A stretch of 64,000 nucleotides of DNA from Vermamoeba vermiformis (GCA_045837725.1 JBEWZL010000184.1:310001-374000), one strand, 5' to 3'. Numbered from the stretch's first letter, positions 42,433 to 54,012 are shown. Translations and numbers: made by a program. The notes: generated by a model from the sequence alone, not told the origin.

Positions 42433-44013
42433 ATGGACTTACGAAAATTAGCAGCTTTGCTTCTTCTCGTTGGTATTGCAGCTGCGGATGTTCTTCCGGT
42501 GAGTAATTTAGTCGCGTAGCTGTCGCAAATTACGCCTAAAAGTAGCGTCATTATTTTATACTAATATTTTAGTATTGTGCAGATCCTTCCCTCAAAGCTG
42601 AACTCGGATTCAGGAGGTTACTATTGGAACCTTGAATGGGCACCAATGTCCGGTGGCGGTGATTATGCTCTCACTTTTGTAGATGATTTTTCAGTGAAAC
42701 AAATCCGCGTCTTCAAAAGAAACGAAGTTGGTTTCTATGATCACGTTGCAAACAAATCCACCAACTTCGACGTTAAAGATCTGAGTACTGACGGTAGATT
42801 CATCACTAGTGAAGAGAAAAATCGAGGCGAAGCTGAAATTTTCGAGTTGGATGCGGGATTCAATGTGATCAACAGCCAAACTGTTCCCTCACCCTTAAAC
42901 TACGGAAAAATATTAGACGATGGAACATTCGTTGCTATTACCGTAGATTCTTTGGTTACTTACGTGTATGAAAATAACAAGTGGGTGCAAAAGGACAACA
43001 CTTCTTACGGCGAAGGAAGAACCCTCATCTACTACGGACAACTCTGGCCTTATCATCTGACGACAAAGACCTTTGCTGGTGTGCATATGGATGGCGAAGG
43101 GGAGTCTTACGTCTTCTTAATGAGACGCAATGACGATCTTTCGTGGACTTTTGTGGATCAGTTCCCCTTCGATCTGAAGGCTTGGACCTCGGCCTACTCG
43201 ACAGTCTGGGACGGTGACGATACTGTTATTATGGGACACCCGGCGGCTACTGACTATGGCAACGGTACTCTCTTCGGCAGAATCACTATCAGAATCAAGG
43301 ACGGTGACCAATGGGTCGTCCAAAAAAACATCACCATGGAAGACTTGGAGGGCTTCACGGCAAAGGGTTATTTGGGCTTCAATCTTCACATGCTTACCAG
43401 GGACAGCGTTCTCGTGACAGTACCCGATGACGGCGTGACTGACTCTGACTCCATCGGAGGTGCTGTTTTGTTGTTGACACGCAACGCAGCCCGCGAGTGG
43501 ACTCCTGTAGGACAGTTCAGAGGCGATCCTGATATTGGTCATATGGGCATTCAAGCACGACAAAACGACCGCGACATCCTGATCTTGAACATTGGTGCTC
43601 TGGGTGGTGTCACTAGCAACATCTTCACTTACGCGCCTTCGTGCTCTATCAATATCCAGCAGCCCGTTTGCAACGACACTGTTATCTACATACCCCATGA
43701 GCAGTGCGCTAGCGACACACCTCCTAGCGGCTACAAAGCCCAAGACTTCTATCAACTACAGCCCAACGATTGCAAAGAAGAGTTACTCGTATCGGATGCA
43801 TTCGTGAAGCGAAGCGATGGTTTTGTATGGACTATTACCTTCACCAGAAGCGATACTATCGTGTATGCGTGCAGAGTCAAGTTTCAATGTTCTCCTCCAG
43901 TGCCACCAAGCGCTCATGCTCCGGGATCCAAAGGACCTCAAGGCAAGTTAAGTGCTGCTAGTTCGCTTTATGCTCTCGGCGGCATCATTTCATTGCTATT
44001 CCTATTGTTCTAA
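42433..44013 (+). CDS. Secreted, probably GPI-anchored beta-propeller-like protein
   Basis: Two exons (42433-42498, 42583-44013) give 498 residues. Exon 1 codes for just the signal peptide (MDLRKLAALLLLVGIAAADV). The mature part is a run of about six to seven WxxV/DGxF-like beta-strand repeats, reminiscent of FG-GAP or other beta-propellers, for example DDGTFVAITVDSLVTYVYEN. A Cys-rich region follows (SCSINIQQPVC, NDCKEELLV, CRVKFQCSP). The C-terminus has a small-residue site and a hydrophobic tail (LSAASSLYALGGIISLLFLL), as in GPI-anchored proteins. Ligand and partners are unknown; a cell-surface adhesion or sensing role is inference. Confidence 0.82.
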
Positions 44014-44146
44014 GCTTGTTAATAAAAGCTACATTTGAACGCAAACATTACCTTACTCGTCGGATCCACCAGGACGATTTGAGCCACAACGATGAAGAAT
44101 TCTATATAGTCATGTGTACATATTAACAGTTACCTAGTTTATTGAA

Positions 44147-47100
44147 CTAATCCCAATCATCGTCATTGCTCGTCTCGGATGGTGAAGTAGCTTCTTGCAT
44201 CTCAAAGCGACGTGCGGCCATAGCTTGAGCCAAAGTATCCGCCAAAGACCTACAACCAAAAACATTAGAGAACCATAATATATTTTTTTTAAGGAGGATA
44301 AATACGTACTTGGTTTGTTTTTGATTTAATCCTTTAATGTCGGGCAAAGCTTGATCTCCTTTATCGACTTTTTTTAATTTAGTGCCTTGTTGGATCTCGG
44401 TAAGTAATGTGGCTATAATAAAATAAATTAGAAATCAAGTTCAATAATAGATCCGTTTTTTCTTACCTCGAGCAGGCGGTGGAGGCGGCAGATCGGCCAA
44501 GATCGATTTCTTTACAGTCGGAGATTTGGCTTCTGCGGTAATAACTGGTGGTGGAGGTGGTGGGGGTGGTGCAGCACTTGCCATATTTGGCGATTGTTGT
44601 GGTTCAGATGGACTTTCAGCGGGCTCGACAGGTGTCACTTGACGCTCAACGATTACAACTTCAGGCTTAGTTTCTACGGGTTGTTGCGCCTCCACGTGCT
44701 CGTCTTTCATGAACGCGGGTCTTGGTGGCAATGGAGGAGGTTTTTTGACTTCAACGACAATACTCGCTTGAGGCTCGTGATCCACATCCGGTGAGGTAGT
44801 GGCGTTAGTGTTATTTACAATAGCCTCATTTGATTCTTGCAGTTGTTGTCGTTCTTCTTGAATAGCTGCTGCTTGTTGCGTCTCTACGGCGTCGTTGATG
44901 ACGTTGACGACGAAATTGAACGTCTCCATGTCTTTAATGTCTTGCTTGCGAATGCCTGCTTGCCTAAAGATCTCTTTCCATTCTGCGGGGATATTTGTAA
45001 TCTATTGATAAGAAAGGTTAACATCTTGACGAAAATTTTGAGATCGAATCTGTTTTGTAACGCGACAGTTAATCCGTTAAATCAATTAATTTCTATCGTT
45101 TATCACTCAATATACTTACTTGGAACTCTCCTTTGTCATCTACGCCGATATGAGAGGCGTGCTTAAAGTTTGAAGGACCGCTGATCTGAAAATCTTTCGG
45201 AGCGGAAGAAGAATCGCTCTTGCCAAAGATTTTATCGAAGAATCCTCGCTTGTTTTTCTTATCTTTGTGCTTTTTCTTCGAGCTGGTGTCATTATTATTA
45301 TTAGAAGCTTGCTGCGCTGGCTGAGCTTGAACTGCAGGCAACGGCGCAGCTGATTTTTGTTGTTTTTCGGCTTCAAGCTCTTCTTTTGTTTTAGGTACGG
45401 TATTCTTGAAGTATAATACTACAATATCATATATTAGCAACTTTGAATCCAAAATAGCATTATTTTCTTCAAATCTGGAATTCTCAAATCCGATCGAAGT
45501 TGCCTAACATTACCTTTACTATGCAAATCTTTAGCGTCTTGCTCGTTAAATAATTTTAAGCCATAAATCAACGGATTATGCTCTGAGGTTTCAAAAGTAT
45601 GGAAGGTCGGAGTTGCTTGTTGATAAATAAATCCTTTATGGAACCTGTGCTCCCAAACTGCACTGCAAGTCTATTATAAAATATATATCAGTGTCTGTGT
45701 ACACACCATATTCAAGCTTGATAAGGAGATAAAAAGGTATCGACGCCGATGGGATTTGAACCCACGCGGGACTTCGTCCCAATGGCTTAGCAAACCATCA
45801 CCTTAAACCGCTCGGTCACAGCGTCTTGATTGAAAGCAACTGCGCGAGGGTTAAGCGGGTCGTGAAAAAGATCAGCTAGCCTTGCCTAGACGTGTCTTGG
45901 CCAAGACTAGTCTTTGGTAGTGCAGATCTGCTACTTTCGACACCTTTTCTCAACTTGTATATGAAAGCATAGGACAGGTACTTACATCTCGTTTGTACAG
46001 TCTCAAGACGTAGCTCTTTCGCACGTAATCGACGGCGAGGATCAAAATGCCGTTGAGATTAGTGACTTCCCATTGACCTTGGTGCGCGATCAAAAGTACA
46101 CCGAGAGTGATGTGTTTTAGCTGTAAAAGAGGATAGTTTGTAAATATATGCGATATAGTGTTGAATGAATCGTTATTCTTACCTCTAATGAGCCTAATTT
46201 CGACTTGACAGTGTCAATTTCTTCTTGGCGCAGATCCTCCACTAGATTTTGTCAGTATCACAAATCTAAATAATGAAACTACTTGTACGTACTGTCCTCG
46301 AGGTCTTCGTGCTTGACTTTGAGCAATTGCTTCGGAGTCTCATCTTCTACTGCAGGCGCCACGTTAGGTGTAGCGATGTAATCGTCGACAATGGACAGCG
46401 CACCCAATGCTTTGACGTGCGTGTCAGAAGCAACTTCAACGTGCTGATGCGCGTCTACATTTGATGTAGGCTCTTCGGTGACATGTGGTGTCACTTCGGG
46501 TGAAGCAGCTGTGTCGTTGTTCGTGTCACCTCGAGGCGTCGATTGAGAACTCGACGAGTTGTTTGCTCTGGGACTAGGCTCAGCAGAGCTCGTGTTGTTT
46601 TCTTCGCTGATCGATGAAAGGTTCCTAGGAGATCGATTCGGAAGCACTTCAACCTTCCAAATGCCACTGCGAGGTTGGCCGTCATCGCCATTCTGTTGTT
46701 GGTTCTCGTCTTTAGTCTGCTCAGAAACGATGCTATTAACATTGGTAATGCTGTTCGGAGTCTCTTCGTGACGTGGAATGGGCTGTGAGGGCTCTTCAGG
46801 GACGATATGGACTTCAGGTACAGCGGGTAGATCTCGCGGACTTTGGCGAGTCACGTGATTTTCCACAACAGCGTGGTGCTCTTCATTAGCGTGTTGTGCT
46901 TGAACATGATCCATATTTAGTTGCAAGCTATCGTTTGGCCCCGAAGAAATTTCATCTTTTTGTCGCTGTTCATTTGACTGCGTGTCATCAGGAGTCACGA
47001 CATGTTCAATATTTGTGAGCGTCTTTTTAGAGTCCTCACGTTGAATATGGGGATAACTTCGAGGTTCTTGTACGACATGGAAGTATTTAACATGTTTTTT

Positions 47101-47536
47101 CTCGTTCGTGTCAGCATTAGCATTGGATGTCTGCTCGATCGAGAAGTTTTCTTGCGAGTGTGATGGAGTCTAATAAATGAAATTTGATTATATGCAAGCG
47201 TGAATATATTATGCAAGATTGGAGTGATTAGAGCCCATCTTTTAAATCCTAAAATGGATGTGGCCAAATGATCTTGAATAATTTTTGCAAAATTAACCAT
47301 ATTCGATTCTAAATAATACCAATAATTCAACATAATTATAGGCAATAACCTACCGATGAATTGCTTGCATTTGAATTACTTCTATCAAATAAACTTCCAC
47401 TACTGCTACTGAAACTGTCTCTTCTTTTATTGCCGCCCTTAGGGCTGTTTAACTGTCCTTTTGCTCGTTCTTTTTCTTCATTAGACTGCCGCACCTTCTC
47501 TTCAAATAAAGCTCGCAGATGCGACACGCGGCTCAT
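44147..47536 (-). CDS. WASP-family Arp2/3 activator with long N-terminal extension
   Basis: Start at 47536 (MSRVSHLRALFEEKVRQSNE), stop at 44147. Checked exons are 47354-47536, 46293-47169, 46183-46241, one ending at 45986, one starting at 45670; further exons are at 45452 and below. Order: a Ser/Glu-rich extension of about 340 residues; an EVH1/WH1 domain (YVRKSYVLRLYKRD, AVWEHRFHKGFIYQQ, TPTFHTFETSEHN); a Lys-rich basic block; a CRIB motif (FQISGPSNFKHASHIGVDD); a polyproline run (AAPPPPPPPP); a WH2 motif (LLTEIQQGTKLKKV); a central helix (ADTLAQAMAARRFEMQ); and a C-terminal acidic tail DDDWD. This is the classical WASP layout: Cdc42/Rac binding releases VCA to activate Arp2/3. The extension is unusual. 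A tRNA gene sits in the intron 45671-45985. Confidence 0.9.
45731..45735 (-). terminator. RNA polymerase III terminator of tRNA-Ser
   Basis: A run of five T on the minus strand starts five bases after the tRNA 3' end, the usual Pol III stop. Confidence 0.75.
45741..45825 (-). tRNA. tRNA-Ser (anticodon GCT)
   Basis: The 85-nt minus-strand sequence folds as a class II tRNA. The acceptor stem GACGCTG pairs with CGGCGTC, discriminator G. The D-arm is intact, the anticodon loop TTGCTAA carries GCT (reads AGC/AGT Ser), and there is a long variable arm GGGACGAAGTCCC. The T-arm is GTGGGTTCAAATCCCAT with the B-box. No CCA is encoded and no intron is present. It lies on the same strand as and inside an intron of the WASP gene. 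Confidence 0.95.
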
Positions 47537-47891
47537 TGTATGAATTCAATTTTGCTTTAATTATTATTCCAGCAGTGTTCAATTGTGCTTATGTCTATTC
47601 AACCAATTAATTGTAGATTGTTGTCGAAACAAAGTATCTACTTGATTCGCGTGTCGTGTTATTTCATTGAGTTTTACGCTTTGAAATATTGCAAGAATTT
47701 CGTGCACAATATCTTTTCGGATCTGGGCTTAGCCGGCAGTTTACAACATTGGTATAATATCAGTATACCACCACTAGTGTACTCCTATCCAAATTATTGC
47801 CCATTCTTAGTAAAGCCAACCGAAGAAGTTGAAAATGGATCCGTACATCCAAATCTGTCCGTACTTTCGGTTAAAAACCGTTTATATCCTA

Positions 47892-49012
47892 TTATTTACT
47901 TGAACGAGGAACAATAGTAAATAATTGAGCCCAATGATCAGACAGCTCTTCTCCTCGTGGTTGTTTTAAGACATCCAAGTTGATCACATCCAATTTCATC
48001 AGTTCATAGTCGTCCAATCTATCAATAGCCCAACAATAGTCTATGCGTTGGTTAGCGCCATCCCATAATACTAAAGAGTTTTCCGATGAATAAGTAGCTT
48101 GTTCGGCCTTTCGGTTCTTTTTGCAATACTCCGCGTGTAGATCCCGAGCAGCGAAAAGTTCGGTTATTTGATTGTACCATTTAGTATCCGCGGGGATATT
48201 AAAGTCGCCTAGCATCACCATAGCTATATTTTCGGCCTTTGCTCTGCCCTGCAAAGCCGGATCCAACAATAAAGTTTTCATGAACTAAAAAAATTTTGGT
48301 TAGATCCTATCCAATTAGGTAGATTTCATTATATATGTATATTCAAACTTATTGTATAATATTGGTTGCTTACTTGAGCGATTTCAATCATTTGGTGTTT
48401 TTGAGAAGTTCTGTTCGACGGATCCAGATGTGTATTTACAACAATTAAGTATTTCTCGGGTCCCCATCGAGAAGACATGTCTAGTAATATAGCTTGTAGT
48501 CCTTTTTTCGATTTTGTTTGGCTCACAGTGAATTTATGACGCCATACTTTCAGTTGCGAAAAGTCCTATCGTTAGAAGGCGATTAAAATTCGACAAATTA
48601 CATCTAAAATATTCTCAAAAATATTTAATATAAGAATATGCTACTTAGGAGTCTATTTTTTAAGTACCTTATTATTTGCAAACCACAATCCTCCGTTACT
48701 TTTCAAATAAAATCTAACTGAATCAAGAACTGAGGCACCATAGCCAAATAAATTCCAGCTAGTATTTTCAGGCGCTATTTGATGCGAATTAACCATTGGT
48801 GCTTGCAACAGATCGACCCGTGATCCCCAAACTTCTTGCAATACGACCAGATCGCATTTCGCCGCTAATTTTCCAATTTTTTCAGCACGTTTGTCTTGAT
48901 TGACGCATGATGAGTTGTTTTTATCGACCAGTAAGCCTGGAATTAAATAACAATTCATTGCGAAGATTGTGACTGCTTCTGAAGGCTTTGATCCGTTATC
49001 TGAGCGCTCCAT
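47892..49012 (-). CDS. Endonuclease/exonuclease/phosphatase-fold hydrolase, nSMase/phosphodiesterase-like
   Basis: Three exons (48668-49012, 48374-48565, 47892-48284) give 309 residues. EEP-superfamily motifs appear in order: the metal Glu in LVVLQEVW, NTHLDPSN, the GDFN block in MVMLGDFNIPAD, and the C-terminal SDH in GEELSDHWAQLF with RIDYCW before it. The enzyme is therefore a magnesium-dependent phosphodiesterase or phosphatase. Sphingomyelinase-like members and DNase-like members share these motifs. The GYGASVLDS-like segment favours a neutral sphingomyelinase-type secreted or membrane-linked enzyme, but no signal peptide is obvious. Substrate uncertain. Confidence 0.85.
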
Positions 49013-49268
49013 AGTATATTTAAGTTATCGTTTGTTGCTTACAGCCGATTCAAATAGAATAAATACGCTTAAGCACAGAATTCAGTTTTTAAAATCGAAA
49101 CTCACGCAAGCAATTTCAAAGAATGAAGAAGAAAAAATCCGAAATTTGCAAGGCCGATCACGTTTTAATTAATCAATACGTCCACATTTTCAAATCAATG
49201 CCAACGCGTAACTGATCCGAAGAAAAATAAATAAGGTTGTTTTAATTGTTCAAATAAATAAGTCGCAG

Positions 49269-50732
49269 CTATGATATGATACAATCTTTATCGTCTCCTT
49301 CCGTCTTCTTTTCCTCCTCGCTCTTGGTTTCTCGTTGATTAGTATTATTATCAGTATTATTGTTGTTATTTTCAGATTTTTTCTTGTCGTCTTTAAATAG
49401 CCCAGTAATGAACCTCGAAGTTACATTGAAAAAGCTCTTTGTCCTCTTCATACTCTTCTCGTTAGTTGTAGTAGCATTAGCTCTCGTTCGTCCAGCTGGC
49501 CTAACATTATCTTCATTTTGCTGTTGGTCTTGATTTTCGGATCCATTTTGAACTGCGTTAGAATTAGCCCTATTATTGTTTTTATTGCTACTATCGGTCT
49601 GCCGCCTCGGGGACTGCGATTTGTTGGTAAAATCTTGAATATTCTTCGGAGGATTGGCGTTGTTATTCATTGCTCGTTTTCTAACAATTTCTCTAATCAA
49701 GGTGTCATAGCAATGTTTAAGTGTATCCGCTGTATCATTGGTCGCTGATATCGATAATATTCTTAATCCGTACATTGTTGCTTGATCCAGCGAATCCTGT
49801 TCGCTAACGTTTCGGTAATTTACTAAATCGGTCTTATTCGCAATTAAAATGATAGCCGCGGCAGGATTAATACTAAAATAATACTCGTATTAATATATTT
49901 TGTGCTTGGAAAGTACTGCAGTAAACGTTAAAGGCCAATCAAATGAGAAACAGGTGACACGTGTCACAATGTCACCATCTGACACGCAACAAATACTTTG
50001 GAATTCAATGAAGTGTGCTAGCGGTATAACGAAGTATATAAACATACGCTCTAACGTAGTCGATGTAACCGTTCACTGAATCATAGGACTGTCTGTTATT
50101 GACGGCGTAAATGATCATAACGCCGTGACTCGCTTTAATGTAGTTTTCGCGTAGCAATCTATTTAAAATATGTTAGCTTATTCACATCAGTGTATTCTAT
50201 TATTTTTGAAATATTTAACTCGAGAGCAATTAAAATGTATGCGGAGTTCACCGTGATCCAACAAAAAAAATTGAGCTTTGTGCATTAAATTAATTAATTT
50301 ATATTCGCTTATTTCGCTTACTTGTATTCTTGCGGCGTATTATAATCGAGAACTTGAAACACGAAGGAGCGGTGATCAACGGTGGATTGACTTCTGTTAG
50401 AAAAAAGTTAGAATTAGCAATTAAGGGTTTAACGCCAATATACGTGATAATTATGATCGATAATAATATTCAGAGTACAAACAAATTAAATTGTGGCTAG
50501 TGTCAAAAGATTTCAAAAATTTAAAGTGGATCTGAAATTCGGTGACGCTTGGAAAATTATTAATTACCTGAATCTACCATTATTTATCGTATTATTCATT
50601 CCCCGAAGCGTTATCGTTGTTTTTCCGGTGCCTGGATCGCCTGTTAATTATTGCAACGAGTTAATTCGGGCAGCGGGATACTTGAGGCAATAAATACTGA
50701 CCTAATAGACCTATAACATATTCTTCTGTCAT
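49269..50732 (-). CDS. Ras-family small GTPase with altered G3 motif and Asn-rich C-terminus
   Basis: Start at 50732 (MTEEYVIGLLG), stop at 49269, about six exons (50702-50732, 50568-50640, then exons near 50320-50400, 50060-50160, 49870 and 49269-49870). G-motifs: G1 GDPGTGKT; G3 replaced by DYNTPQE (canonical DTAGQE); G4 NKTD; G5 SAT within SISATND. ENYIKASHGVMIIYAVNNRQ matches the Ras switch II to beta-4 region. The C-terminal 120 residues are hydrophilic and Asn/Lys-rich, ending in CIIS, a CaaX box, so the protein should be prenylated and membrane-attached. Loss of the invariant Gly in G3 suggests altered hydrolysis or conformational switching. Partners unknown. Confidence 0.85.
49955..49966. 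promoter_or_regulatory. TGACACGTGTCA palindrome, intronic
   Basis: Exact palindrome in an intron of the Ras-like gene, extended to GTGACACGTGTCAC, with two more TGTCAC/TGACAC half-sites in the next 25 bp. Confidence 0.5.
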
Positions 50733-51474
50733 GGTGCAGTATTGATTTCGTTATCGAATCTTTTGTGCGTTGTGTTCACCGATCCGGACTTTTAAATTAT
50801 GTGCGCCAATAGATGAACAACATTGATTCGTTTCAAAACTTCAACGCAAATCATTCACACTTGTATTAAGTTAATAAGCACCGATAGGAAGTCTTAGGAC
50901 AAAGACTGAGAAATCCGTTCGAGAATCTTCTAATCCACCAACTGAGTTCTGGTCGCACGAATTCAATTTTCCAGCATTGTATTTAATAATGAAATATTAG
51001 TTTACAGCTCAAGTGCTCCGATTGATGATCCACCGGTTTAAAATCCAAACAATACATTGGTAAAAAGGTAGGTGTTTAATTGATTGAAATATTCCAGCAT
51101 TGCCACCAAATAATTTTAATATTTTACTTATATTGGGGCAATTAATCCTTATCAATGGGACCATTTCTCAAATTTTTGAGATTTGTTTCCTCACGCTACT
51201 CGACTGCACACCAACGAACTTTAAATGCGATATAGATAAATAAACTAATAGTAATTCGTGTTTGGTAGGTCTTAATAACTCAAGAAAAGGCCGGGAACGA
51301 TGTTACGATTTTTCGTAATTACCGAAAAGACACGGACGCGGACTTGGCTAAGTCCCAACAGCATAAGAAAAGTCACACTCACGCGGTTCGATTGCCATCC
51401 TAGACTCATGGGACACGCAAACGGTAATTTCTGAAATTTACTTGAGGCTCCGCGGAGAACTTTTTCGAATCTAG
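50733..51474. other. Divergent intergenic region, no gene seen
   Basis: Shared upstream region of the Ras-like gene (minus) and the UBL-CAP gene (plus). No open frame with recognisable content. The 51250-51450 part is GC-richer than the rest and probably holds the UBL-CAP promoter and leader. Confidence 0.55.
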
Positions 51475-52530
51475 ATGCAGCAAACTTCGAAGGAGTTTTA
51501 TTGGGAAAAAGAACGTTCCATTGCTTCTACGTCATTCTCAGAGTTTGAAAAAGAAACAGAAAATTCGAAAACACGTGAGAGAAGTTTCCATAAAAGGAGT
51601 TCGGAAGACTTTAAAAAGCAATTTCATCCCAGTTTTCATTTAATGACAAATAGTTTAACAAAGAGCAACACATTAAATGCGCCAACATCAAAATCAAGAA
51701 TTATTTCAAAGTCGAACACCACATCTGAAAACATGAACACGATCAACGTTTTAATTCGAAACCTTGAGGGTAACAAATACCCTGCTACTATAGAGCTTAC
51801 CTCTACCATCGCGGAAGTTAAGAAGGCTGTCGCGGAGATGATCAACATTCCTGCCAATCAACAACGAATGTTTTTCTCGGGATCTGAATTACCCGGAGAA
51901 ACGGTCGTCGGAACTCTCGGCCTTCGGGACGGATCTGCTTTGTTCGTGGTAAAAGGTGTTGCACCCGCCAAGCCTGCCTACCAACAACCGTTCGGAAACA
52001 CCAATGTCTTCGGCTTGAAGAACAGGACCTGGGTAGTTTCCAAGTTTGACCAAGGTCGCATCCGCATTCCCGAAGAGGCCCGATTGCATCACTCATTGCT
52101 CGTAGAGTTCTCCAAGAACACTAAGATCATCGTACCTAAGAAGATCAACCATATTGAACTCGTTGGATGCCAAGACGTAACTATCATCTTCCGCGGAGTA
52201 ATTTCCTCGATCGAAGTAACCAGATGCGAGAACATCAAGTTGTTCAATTTCGGACCTTCAAGCACTATCCAAGTAGATTTATCTAAGGCCGTTCATATCT
52301 ACTTGTCGCCCGGAGTCCTCGACGTCGTCAAGATCGTCACATCCAACACTGGCGATGTTTTCATCAAATCCATTTACGACCAATCAGCGGAAGAAATTTT
52401 ATTGCCGATTTCTTACTTCTCGGAGCAAATGGTCTCGCAGTACGATAAGGAGACTAAAGAAGTAAAGACTATCAACAGCAAATTGCTGAAAAGTCCTGAG
52501 GGCGGCTACACCATGATCTCAGATCTCTAA
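51475..52530 (+). CDS. Ubiquitin-like domain fused to CAP/CARP C-terminal actin-binding domain
   Basis: Single exon of 351 residues if the first ATG at 51475 is used; the in-frame ATG at 51733 (MNTINVL, residue 87) would give a shorter protein that begins at the ubiquitin-like fold. The N-terminal 85 residues are Ser/Lys-rich and look disordered. Residues about 87-165 are ubiquitin-like: beta-grasp pattern with NVLIRNLEGNKYPATIELT, AEVKKAVAEMINIPANQQRM and FFSGSEL. The rest is the right-handed beta-helix of adenylyl-cyclase-associated protein (WVVSKFDQGRI, VDLSKAVHIYLSPG, EEILLPISYFSEQM). CAP-C binds G-actin and speeds nucleotide exchange. The CAP N-terminal helical domain and WH2 are absent. 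The ubiquitin-like part lacks a C-terminal GG, so it is not processed as a modifier. Confidence 0.8.
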   Translation: MQQTSKEFYWEKERSIASTSFSEFEKETENSKTRERSFHKRSSEDFKKQFHPSFHLMTNSLTKSNTLNAPTSKSRIISKSNTTSENMNTINVLIRNLEGNKYPATIELTSTIAEVKKAVAEMINIPANQQRMFFSGSELPGETVVGTLGLRDGSALFVVKGVAPAKPAYQQPFGNTNVFGLKNRTWVVSKFDQGRIRIPEEARLHHSLLVEFSKNTKIIVPKKINHIELVGCQDVTIIFRGVISSIEVTRCENIKLFNFGPSSTIQVDLSKAVHIYLSPGVLDVVKIVTSNTGDVFIKSIYDQSAEEILLPISYFSEQMVSQYDKETKEVKTINSKLLKSPEGGYTMISDL

Positions 52531-52735
52531 AGAGACAAAAAGAACAAATCTCCTGTAAATAGCTTGTCTATATAGTACTTGTAAATACCAAATTTCATGT
52601 AGATAATGTACATAGACGCTTCAACTCGTCAAAATCAATACAATAAACTAAATTTCAAAAAAATGATTACGTGGATCCAATTTTTATTTACAACAATAGC
52701 AATATATAATACATTAGCAATACTTTACAATAACC

Positions 52736-54012
52736 TTACTTATCTTTTCGAAGAGATAGCGACAGCTTTTTTGTTTCGGCAGGTTTGTTATTAGTTTTGC
52801 CAAATAAGGAAAATCCAGCCTTTCGTTGCGATGACTCGGCTGTCTTCGGCGATGTCGCAGTATTATCGCTTTTTTCATCGACTTCAATCACCTCTTTCTC
52901 TTTTGTCGGTGTCTTTTCCTTAGTTTTACTGCTGATTTTGTTCGTAGATGCAGCGCTGTCGCTCGAAGAATTCTTATTCGGGCTAATAGCTTTATGTTCT
53001 ACTTCGCTCTTTTTGTCGTCTACTTTAGTATTATTATCACTCTCATCGTCATCGTCGTCAAAGAAATCATTGTCTGAGTCCGAATCAATCTCGATGTTGT
53101 TGCGCGGAGGTGACTTTTGACTCTTTTGTACGCTCGTGTCATTTCTCTTTTCGCTCTTAGTATTGTCTATTATCATCTTATCGCCACCCTCTTTCTTATT
53201 ATCGGTATTTGAAATCGTTGTGGTTGCGACGTTTGTCGTGGATGTGACCGGAGTGTCATTGGTCATCGCGAATTTTCTGGTCCATTCTTTAGCAGTCTCG
53301 ACAAATTGAGCGTAATTATTCTTATATTCGCTACTCTGTATAATATAAATTAATTAACAATTAACGAGCTTTTTTTACGCGAGATCAAAAATTCGATCGA
53401 CAAGAAGCACTTACAATCTCAGCAACGAGACCATCGTCAGGATTAGGTGCTGATAATAACAACCTAATTGATAATAATACCGAGCTTAAATTGCTAGCAG
53501 GCTTCCACTCGCCCTATTTTAAATTAATTTTAGTATCAGATCCTGATCAAAGAACAAAATCTCTAATGATTAAATTTACCTTTTCGCCGCCAACAACAAG
53601 AGTGCTCAAGCATATACGACCAGCACCATCAATATTAGGATGGTAAATTCGCGTAGCAAAGCGAACTTTTGGTGGATCGAAAGGATAACGCTCTGGAACG
53701 CTTATTTCGAGCTGAAAATTTCCTTTCTCGTAAGGAGTATTTTCTGGACCTTGAATAACTGCGTAATATAAATATTAAAATTAATTAGAATTTGCTAGAA
53801 TTTTTCTCAAATAATTGAAAATTGAAAATGAAACAGCTTGGCTAAATAACGATAGCTGGTCCTGATATCGATAATTTAATATTAAAACTATTATTACCTG
53901 CTTCAAGCTCGAAGATCTGATCCTCGGATTTAGGCCAACAAGACACTCCTGGAGGCGGGTCCTTCTCCAACATTTTGAGCTCCTTTTGCACGCGCACTAA
54001 TCTGGTACTCAT
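52736..54012 (-). CDS. UBE2T: Ubiquitin-conjugating enzyme E2, UBE2T-like, with acidic tail
   Basis: Start at 54012 ([20 protein letters not shown]), stop at 52736, about five exons. The UBC core matches UBE2T closely: [29 protein letters not shown], the catalytic Cys in [10 protein letters not shown], and [18 protein letters not shown]. In animals UBE2T is the E2 for FANCD2/FANCI monoubiquitination in interstrand-crosslink repair. The C-terminal tail of about 180 residues is long, Ser/Asp/Lys-rich and probably disordered, and it ends LSLSLRKDK after FSLFGKTNN. The gene is convergent with the UBL-CAP gene. Confidence 0.92.

Noticed and set aside
43117-43755. 212-codon open frame on the minus strand
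   Set aside because: Antisense to the beta-propeller-like gene, which has a signal peptide and a coherent frame; the antisense product has no motif.
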